A stretch of DNA of 64,000 bases from Flavobacterium covae (GCA_019565575.1 CP067379.1:1674001-1738000); one strand, 5' to 3'; counted from the first letter of the stretch, positions 1-8,628 are shown. The notes: generated from the letters alone by a model not told the origin. Numbers and translations are program-made.

Positions 1-794
1 AGGGGGCTTTTTCAAGCGTTGGCAACAAACTTGCACCATCAATAATACTTTCGGTTAAGATTAGTTTTTAGTATTTACATTGGGATAATTGGGGTATAAA
101 CCTTGTCTGTTTTTAAGTAAAAATGACGCGCCCCCTCCGCCCCCGAAGGGGGAACTATTGAACGAAAATACAAGCTAACTATTTGATTTTCTTTATTTCT
201 CAACGCAAATACAATGCTCCATTTACCAAAAACGCCGTAGGCTTTTTCTCCTGTTCTGCTTACTATTCCTTTGTCAATCAATAATCCATACTCTAAACAT
301 TGATTAATTAACGTTTGGTCTTTTCTTGCTCCGTGATGGAACTGACCACCATTGTAACCGACTTCTATTTTTTTATTGTCTAAAGCTCGAGATTGTAGAT
401 ATTCTTTGGCTGGTTTGCTGTTGCTAATGGCATTTTTAAAATACTGGTACATATTGCTCAAAAATTGCTCTCGTGATAAATCTTGCTTCGTCATTTTGGT
501 AGTTCCCCCTTCGGGGGCTAGGGGGCTGATTATTCGCTCTGCTATTTTAATGGCTTCGTGTTTGGTGCAGTTTTCTTTATGCAGTATAAAATCAATAACA
601 TCTATACTTTTGCCGTGTGTTTTACAGTTGGAACTAAAGCAATATGCTGTTTGTGTTTTGTAATACACTTGAAAACTTGGGGTTTTATCTTCGTGGAATG
701 GACAGTTTAAACGGCTTTGTTTGTCGGTTTTTAAGCCGTAATAATGCAAGACATTCGCAATAGTTAAGCTCTGTTTTATTTCGTGGATTTCCAT
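1..794 (-). CDS. CHC2/TOPRIM primase, N-terminal part (left repeat copy)
   Basis: This is the first third of the same primase encoded in full at 6305-8628. The visible part has a CHC2 zinc finger (CPFH about 30 residues in, then CFSSNCKTHG), which in this family contacts single-stranded template. The gene runs off the left edge. Two one-base T losses relative to the right copy (around 64-69 and 109-113) break the frame after about residue 235. Because the right copy is intact at both points, sequencing error is more likely than decay. It also carries two in-frame GC-rich palindromic repeats (127-152 and 501-529). It starts at the ATG at 794, like the right copy. Confidence 0.8.
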
Positions 795-956
795 TGTTTA
801 AAAAAATATCTAAAATTTAATACTTCTCAAATTTGTCTCAAAAGTAACAATTACGAGAATATGAAACAAGTCTGTTGCGAGATTTATATTTTTATTTTAC
901 TCTTTTTTGTCTTAATTTCGCAATTATAAGATTTTAAATATATAAATATCTCAATT

Positions 957-1295
957 ATGACTATAGCGGAGCGCATTAGATTATATAGACAACAAAAAAA
1001 TCTTTCTCAAGCAGAATTGGCTGAAAAATCACAAGTGAACAATAAAAGCCTTTCACGCTATGAGTTAGGAAGTAGTATTCCGCCTGCTGATGCTCTAAAA
1101 AATATTGCTGATGCTTTAGGTGTTTCTACTGATGCTCTTTTGAATGATGACATCGTTTCTATCAAAGACAAAGAGTTGCTTCATAAATTTGAAGTTATTC
1201 AAGAGATGAACGATGAAGACAAAGAAATAGTAAATCGTTTTTTGGATTTGACTATTAGAGATTTTAAAACTAAACAAACTTATACCAACAAATAA
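957..1295 (+). CDS. XRE-family transcriptional regulator (left copy)
   Basis: This 112-residue protein has an N-terminal Cro/C1-type helix-turn-helix (about residues 4-60: ERIRLYRQQKNLSQAELAEK then SLSRYELGSSIPP) and a short charged C-terminal helix likely used for dimerisation. The DNA and protein match the right copy at 8791-9129. It is transcribed away from the primase and sits 2 bp before a RelB/RelE-like pair, so it probably controls the primase/toxin-antitoxin divergent region. The 162 bp between it and the primase start is very AT-rich and is the likely operator. Family assignment is firm; the target is inferred. Confidence 0.9.
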   Translation: MTIAERIRLYRQQKNLSQAELAEKSQVNNKSLSRYELGSSIPPADALKNIADALGVSTDALLNDDIVSIKDKELLHKFEVIQEMNDEDKEIVNRFLDLTIRDFKTKQTYTNK

Positions 1296-1297
1296 TT

Positions 1298-1527
1298 ATG
1301 CACTATATATCAGATAACCAGGGCAATAAAACTGCTGTAGTTATTCCAATATCAGATTGGAACAAGCTAACAAAAAATACATTGAATTAGAAAGTGATGT
1401 AGTAGCTAATGACATCCCGCAATGGCACAAAGATATTTTAGATAAAAGATTACAGGATTATTTAAAAAAACCTGATGATGTAATGGATTTTGATGCTTTT
1501 TGCGATGCGTTAGAAAAAGAACTATGA
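1298..1527 (+). CDS. RelB/Phd-like antitoxin, frameshifted (left copy)
   Basis: This is the left copy of the 76-residue antitoxin at 9132-9362. One A is missing from the run near 1372-1378 (six A here, seven in the right copy), which breaks the frame. Given the many homopolymer losses in this window, that is probably a read error. The predicted protein starts MHYISDNQGNKTAVVIP, typical of small antitoxins with an N-terminal DNA-binding strand and a C-terminal acidic segment that wraps the toxin. Its stop overlaps the toxin start (ATGA), which indicates translational coupling. Confidence 0.75.
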
Positions 1528-1826
1528 AAAACTTTAAGCTTGTAATTAAATCCAACGCACAATTAGATTTAAAAGAAAATATTAATTGGTATAACCAACA
1601 AAAAAAAGGTTTAGGAAAAACATTTTACTCCTATGTGAAAAAGAAAGCTAAACAACTCCAAAACTACCCCTACAGTGCCGAAAACAGATATTTGGAGATT
1701 AGAACTGCCGTAGTAGAGAAATTCCCGTATATGTTACACTACATTGTAGATTACAATAACAAAACCATTATTATACTTGCTGTTTTACATACTAGCAAAA
1801 ATCCTGATACCAACTACATAAAATAA
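1524..1826 (+). CDS. RelE/ParE-family toxin (left copy)
   Basis: This is a 100-residue basic protein. Its size, position and C-terminal pattern (LEIRTAVVEKFPYMLHYIV then a strand ending in HTSKNP) fit the RelE/ParE superfamily. Members either cleave mRNA on the ribosome or poison gyrase; which one applies here cannot be told from the sequence. The start chosen is the ATG overlapping the antitoxin stop. A longer in-frame reading from 1500 would overlap the antitoxin for no reason. It is nearly identical to 9359-9661. A strong terminator follows directly. Confidence 0.85.
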   Translation: MKNFKLVIKSNAQLDLKENINWYNQQKKGLGKTFYSYVKKKAKQLQNYPYSAENRYLEIRTAVVEKFPYMLHYIVDYNNKTIIILAVLHTSKNPDTNYIK

Positions 1827-1856
1827 ACCCTAACTTATTACGAGTTAGGGTTTTGT
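1825..1856 (+). terminator. Terminator of left XRE/TA operon
   Basis: An 11-bp perfect stem (AAACCCTAACT with AGTTAGGGTTT) around a 7-nt loop is followed by a T-rich tract. It begins at the toxin stop codon. The same structure lies at 9660-9691. Confidence 0.85.
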
Positions 1857-1889
1857 GTTTTAATTATTTATTATTCTTTTTTAAACCAG

Positions 1890-1904
1890 ACGAAAGGATT
1901 CGTG
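1890..1904. repeat. Conserved short hairpin downstream of immunity gene (copy 1)
   Basis: The 15-mer ACGAAAGGATTCGTG (5-bp stem, AGGA-type loop), followed by a shared GGTAGCG box, occurs at 1890-1904, 9725-9739 and 11510-11524. Each time it lies just downstream of an Rhs immunity gene. Its role is unknown. Confidence 0.7.
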
Positions 1905-1914
1905 TGGTAGCGGG

Positions 1915-1942
1915 GGTAAAAAAGTCCTCAGTTGAGGGCTTT
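1915..1942 (-). terminator. Terminator of immunity gene (left copy)
   Basis: Read on the minus strand, AAAGCCCTCA and TGAGGACTTTTTT form a stem with a two-base loop followed by a T run, 38 bp after the immunity stop codon. The same structure is at 9752-9778. Confidence 0.7.
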
Positions 1943-1979
1943 ACTTTTTAATGTACTTCTATATCAAAAGAAAGGGTGT

Positions 1980-2711
1980 CTATAAAAACAGGTGTAACTT
2001 TATCTTTAAACTCGTATTTAACGATACTTCGTATTGTGTTTTTGCCTTTTTAGTAAGAATTTCTTCTACATCCCATTGGCAAGGTTCTATATGCTTTAAA
2101 GTACGTTTGACTTTTGAATTGTCAACACTTATGTTTTCTATTTTAAAACTACGTTTGGCATTTGGGATATTGGCTATTAAATAACTATACTTTAATTTAT
2201 CGCCTACTTTTAAATATTGCTGTTCTTTAATTTTAAATTGCTCGGGATGAGAAAATTTATATTGATAAGTTTCTAATTGTGGATACCCTTTATATTTAGT
2301 TACATTACCCTTTTCATTATAATAGATTATAAAAAAAGATTTACCGAAATCATCATACAATATATATCTTTCTACGTTCTCACTTTCATAATTAAAAATC
2401 GTTTCTTTAAACTTATCTCCATCTCTATTGTCTATACTTTTTATATTACCATTTTCAAAATAAAAAAAGATTAGTCCTGTTCGCTTTCCGTTTTTATAAG
2501 ATCCTGACTTTATTTTTTTTCCATTATTTTTCAATACAATAAATTTCCCATCTAAAACAGTATCATTATTTTTAATAATATATTCATAAAATACTGTGCA
2601 CATTTCTTTCGGATAATAAGTTTTTAAAATACCTCCTTTATTTTCACTTTTACACGAACTTAAAACTCCTACTAGTAAAATAAAATGAAAAAAAATAACT
2701 ATTTTTTTCAT
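1980..2711 (-). CDS. Lipoprotein immunity protein for orphan Rhs tip (left copy)
   Basis: This 243-residue protein starts at an ATG directly after the orphan Rhs tip. A hydrophobic signal peptide ends in a lipobox (VGVLSSC at about residues 14-20), so it should be a lipid-anchored envelope protein. The middle has short MORN-like or toxin-immunity-like stretches (DGKFIVLKNNGKK, KSGSYKNGKRTG, YFENGNIKSI). Its function as immunity protein is inferred from position: it is the gene immediately 3' of a polymorphic toxin tip. As written, the upstream tip is open into this gene. One extra A in the run before the ATG would restore a stop overlapping the start (ATGA), the usual arrangement. Confidence 0.75.
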   Translation of the reverse strand: MKKIVIFFHFILLVGVLSSCKSENKGGILKTYYPKEMCTVFYEYIIKNNDTVLDGKFIVLKNNGKKIKSGSYKNGKRTGLIFFYFENGNIKSIDNRDGDKFKETIFNYESENVERYILYDDFGKSFFIIYYNEKGNVTKYKGYPQLETYQYKFSHPEQFKIKEQQYLKVGDKLKYSYLIANIPNAKRSFKIENISVDNSKVKRTLKHIEPCQWDVEEILTKKAKTQYEVSLNTSLKIKLHLFL

Positions 2712-3503
2712 TTTAATTCTTTTTTCAACTTTAACAACTTTGCCATTAACTGATTTTTCAATTTTTAGAAGCTTACCTTCTTTCCCTCCATAGTAAAGAG
2801 ATTCTAAGGTGTCATTTTTTTGAGGTGCATTAATTTTACTCGCCTCTTTCAAATTATTATAAGCCTCTTTAGTAGAGTATCCAGCATCAACAGAACTTCC
2901 TATATTATCAATAGCGTCTATAATTCTGTTAGGATGACCTAATAATCCATCCCCAATTGATTGTAAACCGTTTGTTGATAATCCAAAAATGCTAGTATCC
3001 ATATTTTCAACTTTTTCGCCGTAATTAGCTGTTTCTAGACCACGTTTTACTGTAGGATCATTATTGTCTTTATTGATGAAATTAATTCCTCTTTTAAAAT
3101 GCCCTTTAGAGTTACCTTGTAATTTGTCATTTTTTTCTTGAGTGATAGATAGTATTAAATTATCTATTTTTTCAGCTAGGCTTTTAATGGGTTCAATAAC
3201 ATCTTTATTAAATTTGTTAACCTTGTAATTTGAAAAGTCATCTTTTAAAGTTTGTTTAACTTCTCTCCAAAAGTTTTTCAACCATTTTGGAGGATTTGGA
3301 GCTTTCCCGTCAGGATCAATAAGTTTTATTGGATTATTCAAACAATATACATACGAAGAAGTATTCGGAAACTTCTCGGCTAGTGGGTCCACAGACATCC
3401 AACACTGCACAACTTTCGCCTCGCGCGAGGGCTTGGGTTCGTGCCTACGAACAATTTGTAATGGATTATATGTGAGTTTGTAGCATCCCATTTGTAAAAT
3501 CAA
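2708..3503 (-). pseudogene. Orphan Rhs C-terminal toxin tip (left copy)
   Basis: A fragment of Rhs core (MSVDPLAEKFPNTSSY, YCLNNPIKLIDPDG) is followed by a tip of about 210 residues after the DPDG boundary that is unrelated to the tip of the parent rhs gene at 12004-21673. Sequence upstream of about 3395 is not Rhs-like, so this copy lacks the start, secretion parts and most of the core and is unlikely to be expressed alone. The tip begins KAPNPPKWLKNFWREVKQTL; I do not recognise its activity. Orphan tips of this kind are known elsewhere as a reservoir for swapping the active end of Rhs toxins. Confidence 0.75.
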
Positions 3504-3630
3504 AAGTACTTATTTTTTCAATTGTTTTTCAGTTGAAAAAAAAAGAAGTTGTTTTTTATTGAAAAAGTAAAAGCAAGTACAAAACCAACTTTCCATTTTG
3601 CCTGTGGTTTGGGGTTGGTTTTGTTCTTTC

Positions 3631-3710
3631 GCTCGATTTTTTTGGAAGATTGCCACTTTTTATTTTTCAATTGAAAAAAGGCTTCTTGGCAATCTTCTAA
3701 AAAAATGAGC
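3631..3710. repeat. Long imperfect inverted repeat 1
   Basis: Arms of 25 and 24 nt (3631-3655 and 3687-3710) pair with one bulged base and one mismatch. The inner loop contains a second palindrome centred on CAATTG. No U-tract follows, so a simple terminator is unlikely. Confidence 0.75.
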
Positions 3711-3907
3711 CAACAACCGTAGGGCGTTAGTCATCGTACTGTTTTTTAAAATTTTTGTGATAAAAAACAAGCAAAGATTTAAGGCTACAAGTTTTCACGA
3801 AGTAGGCGTAATTTTGCGAAGTTTTTTGAACAAAGAATTTACAAATAATAAAGCTTTCGTAGTGCGTTGGCAGTAGGGTCGGCAGTGGGTGGGAGCGATG
3901 GAGTGGG

Positions 3908-3991
3908 GCTATTTTACATAATAAGCTTATGGTGCAAGGCGAAGCGAACCCTTTAGGGCTTGACTCATAATGGCTTATTATGTAACATAGC
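3908..3991. repeat. Long imperfect inverted repeat 2
   Basis: Arms of 19 nt (3908-3926 and 3973-3991; GCTATtTTACATAATAAGC against its complement) have a single mismatch. The pairing continues inward after small asymmetries (TTATG-GTGCAAG with CTTGACTCATAA). The bulged-cruciform shape recalls structured recombination sites such as integron attC, but no attC core motif was recognised. Confidence 0.75.
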
Positions 3992-4042
3992 TTTGGGAGT
4001 GGTTGAGGGTTGGGTTTCGGCTCTTGTTTTTTGAGGGTGGGA

Positions 4043-4118
4043 AGTAAGCGGATAAAAAAAGGTTTTTTTGTGTGCGATGGGCTTTGGAAAACAAAAAACC
4101 TTTTTTTATTGGCTTACT
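4043..4118. repeat. Long imperfect inverted repeat 3
   Basis: Arms 4043-4071 and 4090-4118 pair over 29 positions with one 2-bp unpaired interruption (GG against TG) and an 18-nt loop. The outer arm is AGTAAGC/GCTTACT and the inner arm is an A/T-run block around GG/CC. Confidence 0.75.
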
Positions 4119-4219
4119 GTGGGGAAAAACAAGTGCCGATAGCGTTGGGAGAACCACTGGAGCGTTGGGATGCGTTGGCTGGGTGGGTGCAAATACTTCG
4201 TGCGAAGCACACCGCTTTT

Positions 4220-5112
4220 TTATTTGATTGGGTGGTATTGGTTTACTGCTTGTTGTAATTGCTCCAGTTCTGTTTGTTTATATTGGATGGTGGTGGATGC
4301 TCGTCTGTGTCCTGAAAAAACTTGTACTATTCTTGTATCGTTTTCCTTTTTCAATAAGTTTGCAATTACAGATTGACGGATTTTCATTGGTTGTATTTGT
4401 TCATTCTTTGGTTTTTGTTCGTTTATCATTTTACTAATAGTGTGAGGATTGATTTTTTCGCCGTATTGACCAAGTATAAAACTGGTTTCCGTTTCTTTTT
4501 ATGGTTGTATTGTAGTAGTTTAATTCTGTCTTTTTCTAAATAATTGTAAATTAATAATATTTGTTTTGCTTGTAATGGTAAGGTTCTACTTTGTGGACTT
4601 TTGGCTGTTAGTTCCTCGCTTGCTTTGATGAAGATTTCGCATTTTTCTAAATTGATGTTTTGTATTTCTAGTTCTGCTATTTCTTTGACTGTTAATGCTT
4701 GATAAATCAATAAACTAATGATAATTTTATTTCTATTTTCTAAATATTTTTTCTTTCTGATTTGATAGGTTTCAAAGAATTTTTCTAATGTTTCTTGATT
4801 GTAAAGCGTATCTACTTGTATCTGTTTATCAATTTTATCTTTTAAAAATAATTCACTGCAAGGATGATCCTTTCTTTGTCCTGTTTCAAGCAGATAATTG
4901 AAGTATATTTTTACGCCATACAAGCAATGTCTTAGCGTTTTTGGATGTAAGTTGTAGTTTTTTCGTAAGTGTTCTATGTAGTGTAAAACCTCTTTAAATG
5001 TGGCTTTTGGTGCTTTGTTTTGGTAGTAATCTGTAAATCTTTTGATGTTGTATAAATTGCTGTTTAATGTGCTTTTGCTGTATTTTTTCTGTAAATATTG
5101 TTCAAGTGTCAT
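4220..5112 (-). CDS. Tyrosine recombinase, degenerate partner
   Basis: A 297-residue XerC/D-like recombinase once one missing A is restored in the run near 4492-4500; as written it appears as two pieces. The N-terminal SAM-like core-binding domain spans about residues 1-105, followed by the catalytic domain. The C-terminal boxes are present: an Arg box (MKIRQS) and [11 protein letters not shown] with the nucleophile Tyr. However, the first catalytic Arg, normally in a G-L-R-x-S-E type motif, is replaced ([10 protein letters not shown], about 4680-4705), and the HxxR His is Lys. It overlaps the upstream canonical recombinase by 11 bp, so the two are co-translated. It may act as a structural partner rather than an active enzyme. 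Confidence 0.8.
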
Positions 5113-6027
5113 TACATAAATTATTAATCTGATTTTGAGTTATATGTGTATATATTTCTGTACTCTCGATGTGGCTATGTCCTAAAAACTTTTGAACCTG
5201 TTCGAGCTTCATTCCGTTTTGTAGTAAGTGTGTTGCGATTGAGTGCCTTAATGAGTGAATTCGATTTTATTTAATTCTTCAATCTTTAATTTTTTACCAA
5301 ATTCTGTTTTTAAAATTAGTTTCTTAAAGTGTTTATTTATAGTATCATCGCTCATTCTTCTTGCTTTACTGTTTATAAAAAGTTCATTGGTTTTATGCTC
5401 TAATTTTTCTAAATATTCTTGCAATTCTTCTGCTAATTTTTCACTTATTGGGACTAAACGCCGTTTGCTGTTTTTTCCTTTTCTTACAAGTATTAAATTC
5501 TCACTTAATCTTATATCTTCTTTGTTTAAATCGCTTATTTCTTGCACTCTTAACCCACAACCATACGCAATATTTAAAATGGTTCTTTCTTCTAAATTAG
5601 CTATTTTGTAAAGTTCTTGTATTTGATTTTGAGTAAAAATAAATCGTTCTACTTTTTCATTAACTGGAGTAAATTTTAAATGTGATGCTGGACTGCTTTT
5701 TATAACTCCTAATTCTAATAAATACCCTAGATATTGTTGAAGATTTCGCATGTTATCATAAATAGATTTCTGCTTTAATTTTTGTTTAGTTTTTTGACTG
5801 ATTTTTTCTTTTAGATAGTTATTATAGTTTGCTATTGCTTTGGGTGTAATTTGTTGTATTTCAAAGATTTTATGGTTTTCTAACCAGCTAAAAAACTCTT
5901 TTAAATATAAATATCTTGCTTGGGTAGTTTCGGGTTTTAATCCTAAAATGTCTAAATGTTTTTTGTAGTTTCTTGCCTGTTCTTGGTAAAATTCTGTATA
6001 GATTTTGTTTTTACTTGGTGCGCCCAT
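5102..6027 (-). CDS. Tyrosine recombinase (XerC/D-like), canonical
   Basis: A 308-residue recombinase after restoring one T in the run near 5262. All expected active-site elements are visible: Arg I in [11 protein letters not shown], Lys-containing beta hairpin ([14 protein letters not shown]), [12 protein letters not shown], and [14 protein letters not shown] with the catalytic Tyr. It starts [17 protein letters not shown] at 6027. Its stop lies inside the start of the partner recombinase (11-bp overlap). With the hairpin region and primase nearby, it is the most likely enzyme for integration or excision of the repeated unit. Confidence 0.85.
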
Positions 6028-6304
6028 CTTTTATTATTTTAAATGTTGAATTTTAAATTTTAAATGGTTTGGTATGACGTTTTTAAGGTTTATGATGGTT
6101 TTGCTTACTCAATATTTTATTTTTAGGAACGCTAGACTATTTTTTTACTATTTTCTTATGTTTTACAATAGTTTACACCGTTTTCTAGTGTTCCTTTTGC
6201 GTTCCTTTAGTGTTCCAACTTACTTTTGCTCTTGTCGTAGCTGTTCTATTTATTCATGCCTTTTTATTTGTTTTTTATAGGTATTCATGAATCGAAGTTT
6301 GTTT
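6028..6304. other. Intergenic region between primase and recombinase operon
   Basis: No gene is supported here. It should carry the promoter of the recombinase pair. It contains the three phased 11-bp repeats listed at 6188-6220 and one inverted relative, AGGAACGC, at 6125-6132. Confidence 0.5.
6188..6220. repeat. Three tandem 11-bp repeats (iteron-like)
   Basis: Three consecutive 11-mers share GYGTTCC (6188-6198, 6199-6209, 6210-6220), one helical turn apart. They lie just upstream of the recombinase operon and next to the primase gene, a typical position for arm-type recombinase sites or replication-initiator sites. Confidence 0.65.
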
Positions 6305-8628
6305 TTATTGGATTTTTTTGTTTTTTAGTTCTTCGATTTGAATCATTAGAAAATCTTTTATTTCAGTTCTTAATTTTTGATAATTGTCCCAATAGGAGAT
6401 TTTATATTTTATGCCTTTGTTGGCAAAACCGCCAACTTGTTTGATGTATTCTAACTCTAAAAGTGTTTGTATATATCTAAATATCTGTGTTTTACTTATT
6501 CCTAAATCTTGTCTTATATCTCTTAAAATAAACTCTTGATTTTCGTTTTTAACGTGCTTTTTTAATCGTTCAAAAAATTGTCTTAAACTTCCATCGAGTT
6601 CATCCACTTTTAAAATGATACTTTCAAAAAGTACCTCTGTTGCTTGTTCGATGTCTTCTATTTCGGTTATTAAAGCCTCCCCAACCCCTCCGAAGGAGGG
6701 GCTTTTAACTATTTGACGTTGATATTGGTTCAGGAACGTTACTTGTTTGATTACGGCTTGATACATTTCGTTTAATCGTCTAATTTTATGCACTTTCTCT
6801 GGTAGATGTAATTGTGTTGCATACGGATTAATGACTTCGTACTCTTTTAAATTTCTAATGATTTGTTGTATAAAGTTGATTGCTTTTTGGCTTTCTTGTG
6901 GATCTATTTCTCCTGCATTGCGTTTGTTTTGATAGTCGATAATTCTTGCGGTTTGTTCTTTACTTTCGTCAACTGCAATAAGGAATGAACGGCTCATATT
7001 ATCTTCGTAGGTTTCGCCTTTGGTTGTTGCTGATAGACTGGAGAACTGACCTTTTACAATCTTGTGAGAAGATTTGTTATTTCCTTTTTGTCTTTGATGG
7101 TTACCGAACTTCGTAATACTTGATTACTTATAAATTCTCGCAGTGCATATAGTGCATCTTCTTTTAAACCGTCTAAATCTTCAATAATTACTACCTTTTG
7201 GAATAAATCAAACTCGCCCCAATTGTATAAACTACTCTCGGTAATTCGTGTAAATCGGAGTACATCTTCTTGAGGCATTAAATCTGCAATTCTTGATATA
7301 ATATGTGTTTTTCCGCTTCCGCTTGAGCCTTGTACGAGTGCGTGTAATGGGCTTTTGTTTAGATAACTGATGATTATTAAAAATAATAACATTCGGCTGT
7401 TTTCTTCTCCAACTATGCCTGCTTTGCCAATTTCTATGTTTAGGTTTTTTAGTAGATGTTTTCGTTTTAGAAAGTCGAGCCCCCCAGCCCCCGAAGGGGG
7501 AGTTTTAGCAACTGGTGTTTGAATAGCGTTTTTTGTTCCCCCTTCGGGGGTTAGGGGGCTTCTATTGCTTAATAATTCAATAAATATTTCTTCATCGTGT
7601 AGTTGTAGTGTTTGGTTGATGTCTTTGTTTATAGGCTCTAAGACGCTTATTTTAATTCCTGGTATAAGTTCTAATATTACTTTAGAATAATTCGCTGTCG
7701 CCGTGCGACCTGCTGTATCATTGTCAAAAGCAAAGATGATTTCTTCTAATTGTTTGAGTTCTTTTATTGCTTTTAAAATTTCATCATTCAATCCGTTTGT
7801 ACCAAAGCAAGCTATAAGCCCCCAACCCCCAAAGGGGGCTTTTTCAAGCGTTGGCAACAAACTTGCACCATCAATAATACTTTCGGTTAAGATTAGTTTT
7901 TTAGTATTTACATTGGGATAATTGGGGTATAAACCTTGTCTGTTTTTTAAGTAAAAATGACGCGCCCCCTCCGCCCCCGAAGGGGGAACTATTGAACGAA
8001 AATACAAGCTAACTATTTGATTTTCTTTATTTCTCAACGCAAATACAATGCTCCATTTACCAAAAACGCCGTAGGCTTTTTCTCCTGTTCTGCTTACTAT
8101 TCCTTTGTCAATCAATAATCCATACTCTAAACATTGATTAATTAACGTTTGGTCTTTTCTTGCTCCGTGATGGAACTGACCACCATTGTAACCGACTTCT
8201 ATTTTTTTAAAGTCTAAACCTCGAGATTGTAGATATTCTTTGGCTGGTTTGCTGTTGCTAATGGCATTTTTAAAATACTGGTACATATTGCTCAAAAATT
8301 GCTCTCGTGATAAATCTTGCTTTGTTATCTTGGTAGTTCCCCCTTCGGGGGTTAGGGGGCTGATTATTCGCTCTGCTATTTTAATGGCTTCGTGTTTGGT
8401 GCAGTTTTCTTTATGCAGTATAAAATCAATAACATCTATACTTTTGCCGTGTGTTTTGCAATTGGAACTAAAGCAATATGCTGTTTGTGTTTTGTAATAC
8501 ACTTGAAAACTTGGGGTTTTATCTTCGTGGAATGGACAGTTTAAACGGCTTTGTTTGTCGGTTTTTAAGCCGTAATAATGCAAGACATTCGCAATAGTTA
8601 AGCTCTGTTTTATTTCGTGGATTTCCAT
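6305..8628 (-). CDS. Mobile-element primase-helicase (CHC2, TOPRIM, P-loop ATPase)
   Basis: A 774-residue protein once one A is restored in the run near 7082; as written it splits into 524- and 230-residue parts that join cleanly. Domains in order: CHC2 zinc finger (about 30-60: CPFH, CFSSNCKTHG), TOPRIM (about 240-330: FDNDTAG, metal-binding acidic residues), a P-loop ATPase (about 440-530: GSSGSGKTHI Walker A, VVIIEDLDGL Walker B), and a C-terminal winged-helix-like part (RQDLGISKTQIFRYIQTL). It likely primes and unwinds DNA for replication of the element. Six GC-rich palindromic repeats are inserted in frame. It is divergent from the XRE gene, whose product may regulate it. Confidence 0.85.
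6674..6704. repeat. In-gene GC-rich palindromic repeat
   Basis: CCCCAACCCCTCCGAAGGAG-type palindrome inside the primase gene, encoding SPSFGGVGEA in frame. Confidence 0.75.
7477..7502. repeat. In-gene GC-rich palindromic repeat
   Basis: Runs of C and G around a CCCGAAGGG centre inside the primase gene, encoding TPPSGAGGLD in frame. Confidence 0.75.
7535..7560. repeat. In-gene GC-rich palindromic repeat
   Basis: Same family in the opposite orientation (CCCTTCGGG centre), only 33 bp from the previous copy, encoding SPLTPEGGT in frame. Confidence 0.75.
7817..7840. repeat. In-gene GC-rich palindromic repeat
   Basis: AGCCCCCAACCCCCAAAGGG-type copy in the TOPRIM part of the primase gene, encoding APFGGWG. 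The left end of the window starts inside the matching copy of this repeat. Confidence 0.75.
7961..7988. repeat. In-gene GC-rich palindromic repeat
   Basis: Copy inside the primase gene encoding VPPSGAEGAR in frame; its counterpart in the left repeat is at 127-152. Confidence 0.75.
8335..8362. repeat. In-gene GC-rich palindromic repeat
   Basis: Copy inside the primase gene encoding SPLTPEGGT in frame; the left-repeat counterpart at 501-529 differs by one base and encodes SPLAPEGGT. Confidence 0.75.

Larger units (their letters stand above)
1..3385. repeat. Left copy of 3.39 kb direct repeat
   Basis: This stretch is almost identical to 7833-11220. The offset drifts from 7832 to 7836 because the copies differ by a few one-base homopolymer changes; substitutions are few (for example at 517-520 and 3337). 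The left end lies beyond the window. The right end of similarity falls inside the Rhs core just before the toxin tip (encoded motif DPLAEKFP). The repeat carries the primase start, the XRE gene, the RelB/RelE pair, the immunity lipoprotein and the orphan Rhs tip. Confidence 0.95.
3504..4219. other. Non-coding hairpin-rich region beside recombinase genes
   Basis: No convincing gene is present. The region holds at least five inverted repeats in about 620 bp: an imperfect one at 3505-3581, a 10-bp pair at 3580-3589 and 3614-3623, and three long ones listed separately. Base composition changes repeatedly, and GC-rich G-runs such as 3886-3910 alternate with A/T runs. It lies between the orphan Rhs tip and the 3' end of the recombinase pair. 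A recombination, transfer or replication origin region is possible but unproven. Confidence 0.6.

Noticed and set aside
1951..2184. Plus-strand small ORFs opposite the immunity genes
   Set aside because: They lie antisense to the better supported lipoprotein genes and show no recognisable features.
1980..3503. A single 507-residue fusion of Rhs tip and lipoprotein
   Set aside because: The lipoprotein part begins with its own Met, signal peptide and lipobox. One additional A in the run before it gives the normal stop/start overlap. A lipobox in the middle of a protein makes no sense.
3908..3991. Integron attC site
   Set aside because: The bulged hairpin shape is suggestive, but no conserved R'/R'' core boxes were recognised and the recombinases lack the integron-integrase insert; kept only as a hairpin.
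4010..4437. Small plus-strand ORFs in the hairpin region
   Set aside because: They run across inverted repeats and antisense to the recombinase end, with low-complexity sequence and no homology that I recognise.
7477..8362. CRISPR array from repeated CCCCC...GGGGG units
   Set aside because: Spacing is irregular, orientation varies, and the repeats are read through as protein; no spacers or cas genes are present.
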